The notes under the pieces: model-generated
What the model was told of the DNA's origin: nothing
The model's input: only the letters and a program-made list of their open reading frames with translations
Databases searched by the model: none
Shown here: positions 33,604 to 34,421 of the stretch, one piece after another
Layout: each line of letters begins with the position of its first letter
Position numbering within the stretch: the first letter of the stretch is position 1
Position numbers and translations under genes: made by a program
Assembly: GCA_009774175.1 (NCBI GenBank)
Contig: VSNG01000032.1
Location: forward strand, 1-34,421
DNA from: Lachnospiraceae bacterium
GTDB taxonomy: Bacteria; Bacillota; Clostridia; Lachnospirales; Lachnospiraceae
Length of the DNA stretch: 34,421 bases
Reading direction: 5' to 3'

Positions 33604-33864
33604 CTATACCTCATTGTTTAAAGTGCTGATTGCTATTTCTTTTGCCTCATTTCCTGATTCATCATATATTACAGCACAACCACTGATTCCTTGAAAGTAT
33701 TCAGAATCATCAACACTATTTTCTTCCTGCTGTTCACTATTTGTATTTGAACGCCCCGCAATCATAACAGATAATAGCACTTTCCGGCCGCTTGGGTTGT
33801 GATAAGTCGGCATCATCTGATAAGCAATTTGCGGCCCGCAATACCTCAATCGTACAGCTTCCAA
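33604..33864 (-). CDS. Small unrecognised frame, possibly a truncated gene
   Basis: Up to 86 codons from a TTG that lies directly after an in-frame TAA; no ribosome site supports that start, and the ATG pair at codons 17-18 has none either. The stop codon sits beside the start of the YARHG lipoprotein gene. The segment GISGCAVIYDESGN resembles the GxSGxxV serine loop of trypsin-like proteases, which is only suggestive. It is most likely the 3' part of a broken gene, perhaps joined originally to the overlapping frame at 33846-34007. Confidence 0.35.
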   Translation of the reverse strand: MEAVRLRYCGPQIAYQMMPTYHNPSGRKVLLSVMIAGRSNTNSEQQEENSVDDSEYFQGISGCAVIYDESGNEAKEIAISTLNNEV

Positions 33865-34007
33865 TTATAAGCATACGTGCTCGTATAATTTCCCAAAGCG
33901 GCGGCAATGCTGCACCCTGCCGGTATCATTGAAACTATGTTCCCCATCCCGTTATCGCCTCTCAGAATTAAGGCAGTTTGCTCTAAGCCTCTTTCCTCCT
34001 CTCCCAT
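33846..34007 (-). CDS. Small overlapping frame (53 codons), unrecognised
   Basis: From an ATG at 34007 the frame reads MGEEERGLEQTALIL and later SMIPAGCSIAAALGNY, ending YAYNWKLYD. It starts inside the 3' end of the acidic-repeat gene in another frame and overlaps the next small frame by 19 bases. No good ribosome site is seen. It may be a genuine small protein, or part of a gene split by frameshifts together with its two neighbours. Confidence 0.25.
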   Translation of the reverse strand: MGEEERGLEQTALILRGDNGMGNIVSMIPAGCSIAAALGNYTSTYAYNWKLYD

Positions 34008-34421
34008 TCTTCATCTTCGATCCAGTCGTTTTCAATATCCCACTCGTCGTCCTCGATCCAGTCGTCTTCCGCATGGTCATCCGCAAGTCTGTCCTGCGCC
34101 ATTTTCTCAGTACGCTTCGGTATCACTGGCACTTCCGGTTCCTGCCAGTCTTCGTCCTCGATCCAATCATCCTCCTCATTTTCGCTCTCTTCCTGCTCCT
34201 CGATCCAGTCCTCCTCGAGCACGATCAGATCAAATTTCGGTTCGTGCGAGTCTTCATCTTCGATCCAGTCGTCTTCTTCGTTTTCCGCTTCCTCGATCCA
34301 GTCGCTTTCTTCCTCCTCTATCCACTCTTCGTCTAATTCTTCATCGTCCTCTTCTTCGTCCTCTTCTTCTTCGTCCTCTTCTTCGTCATCCTCTTCTTCG
34401 TCGTCCTCTTCTTCGTCGTCC
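33983..34421 (-). CDS. Highly acidic protein with repeated [D/E]WIE motifs (5' partial)
   Basis: The frame is open from the right edge to the TAG at 33983-33985, giving at least 145 residues; the start is outside the window (a GTG at 34222 is internal). The first part is almost pure Asp/Glu, with a 15-base unit encoding DDEEE repeated in tandem. Then seven copies of [D/E]WIE[D/E] follow at irregular spacing, separated by acidic linkers, with one Pro- and basic-containing stretch (EPEVPVIPKRTEKMAQDR). There is no cysteine, no membrane segment and no known domain. I do not recognise the protein. Such composition is seen in intrinsically disordered, metal-binding or DNA-mimic proteins, but nothing here decides among these. 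Confidence 0.7.
   Translation of the reverse strand, partial: DDEEEDDEEEDDEEEDEEEEDEEEDDEELDEEWIEEEESDWIEEAENEEDDWIEDEDSHEPKFDLIVLEEDWIEEQEESENEEDDWIEDEDWQEPEVPVIPKRTEKMAQDRLADDHAEDDWIEDDEWDIENDWIEDEEWERRKEA

Overview
The window looks like chromosome from an anaerobic gut-type Firmicute, most likely a Lachnospiraceae (Clostridia) member. This is an inference from gene content and style: strong AAGGAGG-type ribosome sites, a YesM/YesN two-component pair next to a CUT1 sugar ABC transporter with no ATPase gene, a paired TIGR03915/TIGR03916 DNA-repair set, an XPD-type helicase with a Cas4-like nuclease domain, and a clostridial gltBD operon. No tRNA, rRNA, CRISPR array, IS element or phage module was recognised.

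Layout. 1-3.9 kb: an AraC regulator cut by the left edge converges on a LacI repressor gene; behind it lies a GH13 alpha-glucan hydrolase gene with a 16-bp perfect LacI-type operator upstream of its promoter. 3.9-9.2 kb, all on the minus strand: the nuclease-helicase, a small HPr/Crh-like protein without the phosphorylatable histidine, and the TIGR03916-TIGR03915 pair, whose promoter is flanked by two LexA-like (SOS) boxes. 9.3-12.9 kb, plus strand: a sodium-dependent NSS amino-acid transporter, an AadE-type aminoglycoside 6-adenylyltransferase and asparagine synthetase A. 13.0-21.5 kb: an alpha-xyloside locus with two permeases, a sugar-binding lipoprotein gene broken by an internal deletion, a GH31 alpha-xylosidase and a Dabb protein, with a divergent YesM-type kinase and YesN-type regulator. 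21.4-24.4 kb: a membrane protein with two YcxB-like regions whose 3' end overlaps the response regulator antisense, a 5'-truncated DUF4143 ATPase remnant and a Cof-type HAD phosphatase. 24.4-32.4 kb: an L,D-transpeptidase with a repeat-bearing tail, then gltB-gltD behind a leader that contains an intrinsic terminator and a LysR-type palindrome. 32.4-34.4 kb: a GNAT remnant, an AT-rich stretch with a YARHG lipoprotein and small unrecognised frames, and, running off the right edge, a very acidic protein with repeated [D/E]WIE motifs.

How the genes fit together. The ABC permeases, GH31 enzyme and YesMN system form a sense-import-hydrolyse unit for an alpha-xylosyl oligosaccharide such as isoprimeverose, but the binding protein appears inactivated, so uptake by this system is probably lost unless the deletion is an assembly error. 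The two radical-SAM/partner genes look SOS-inducible. gltBD and asnA serve nitrogen assimilation. The strongest candidates for undescribed biology are the acidic WIE-repeat protein at the right edge, the Crh-like protein with its CcpA-like site, the attenuator-like gltB leader, and the SOS-flanked TIGR03915/16 promoter.
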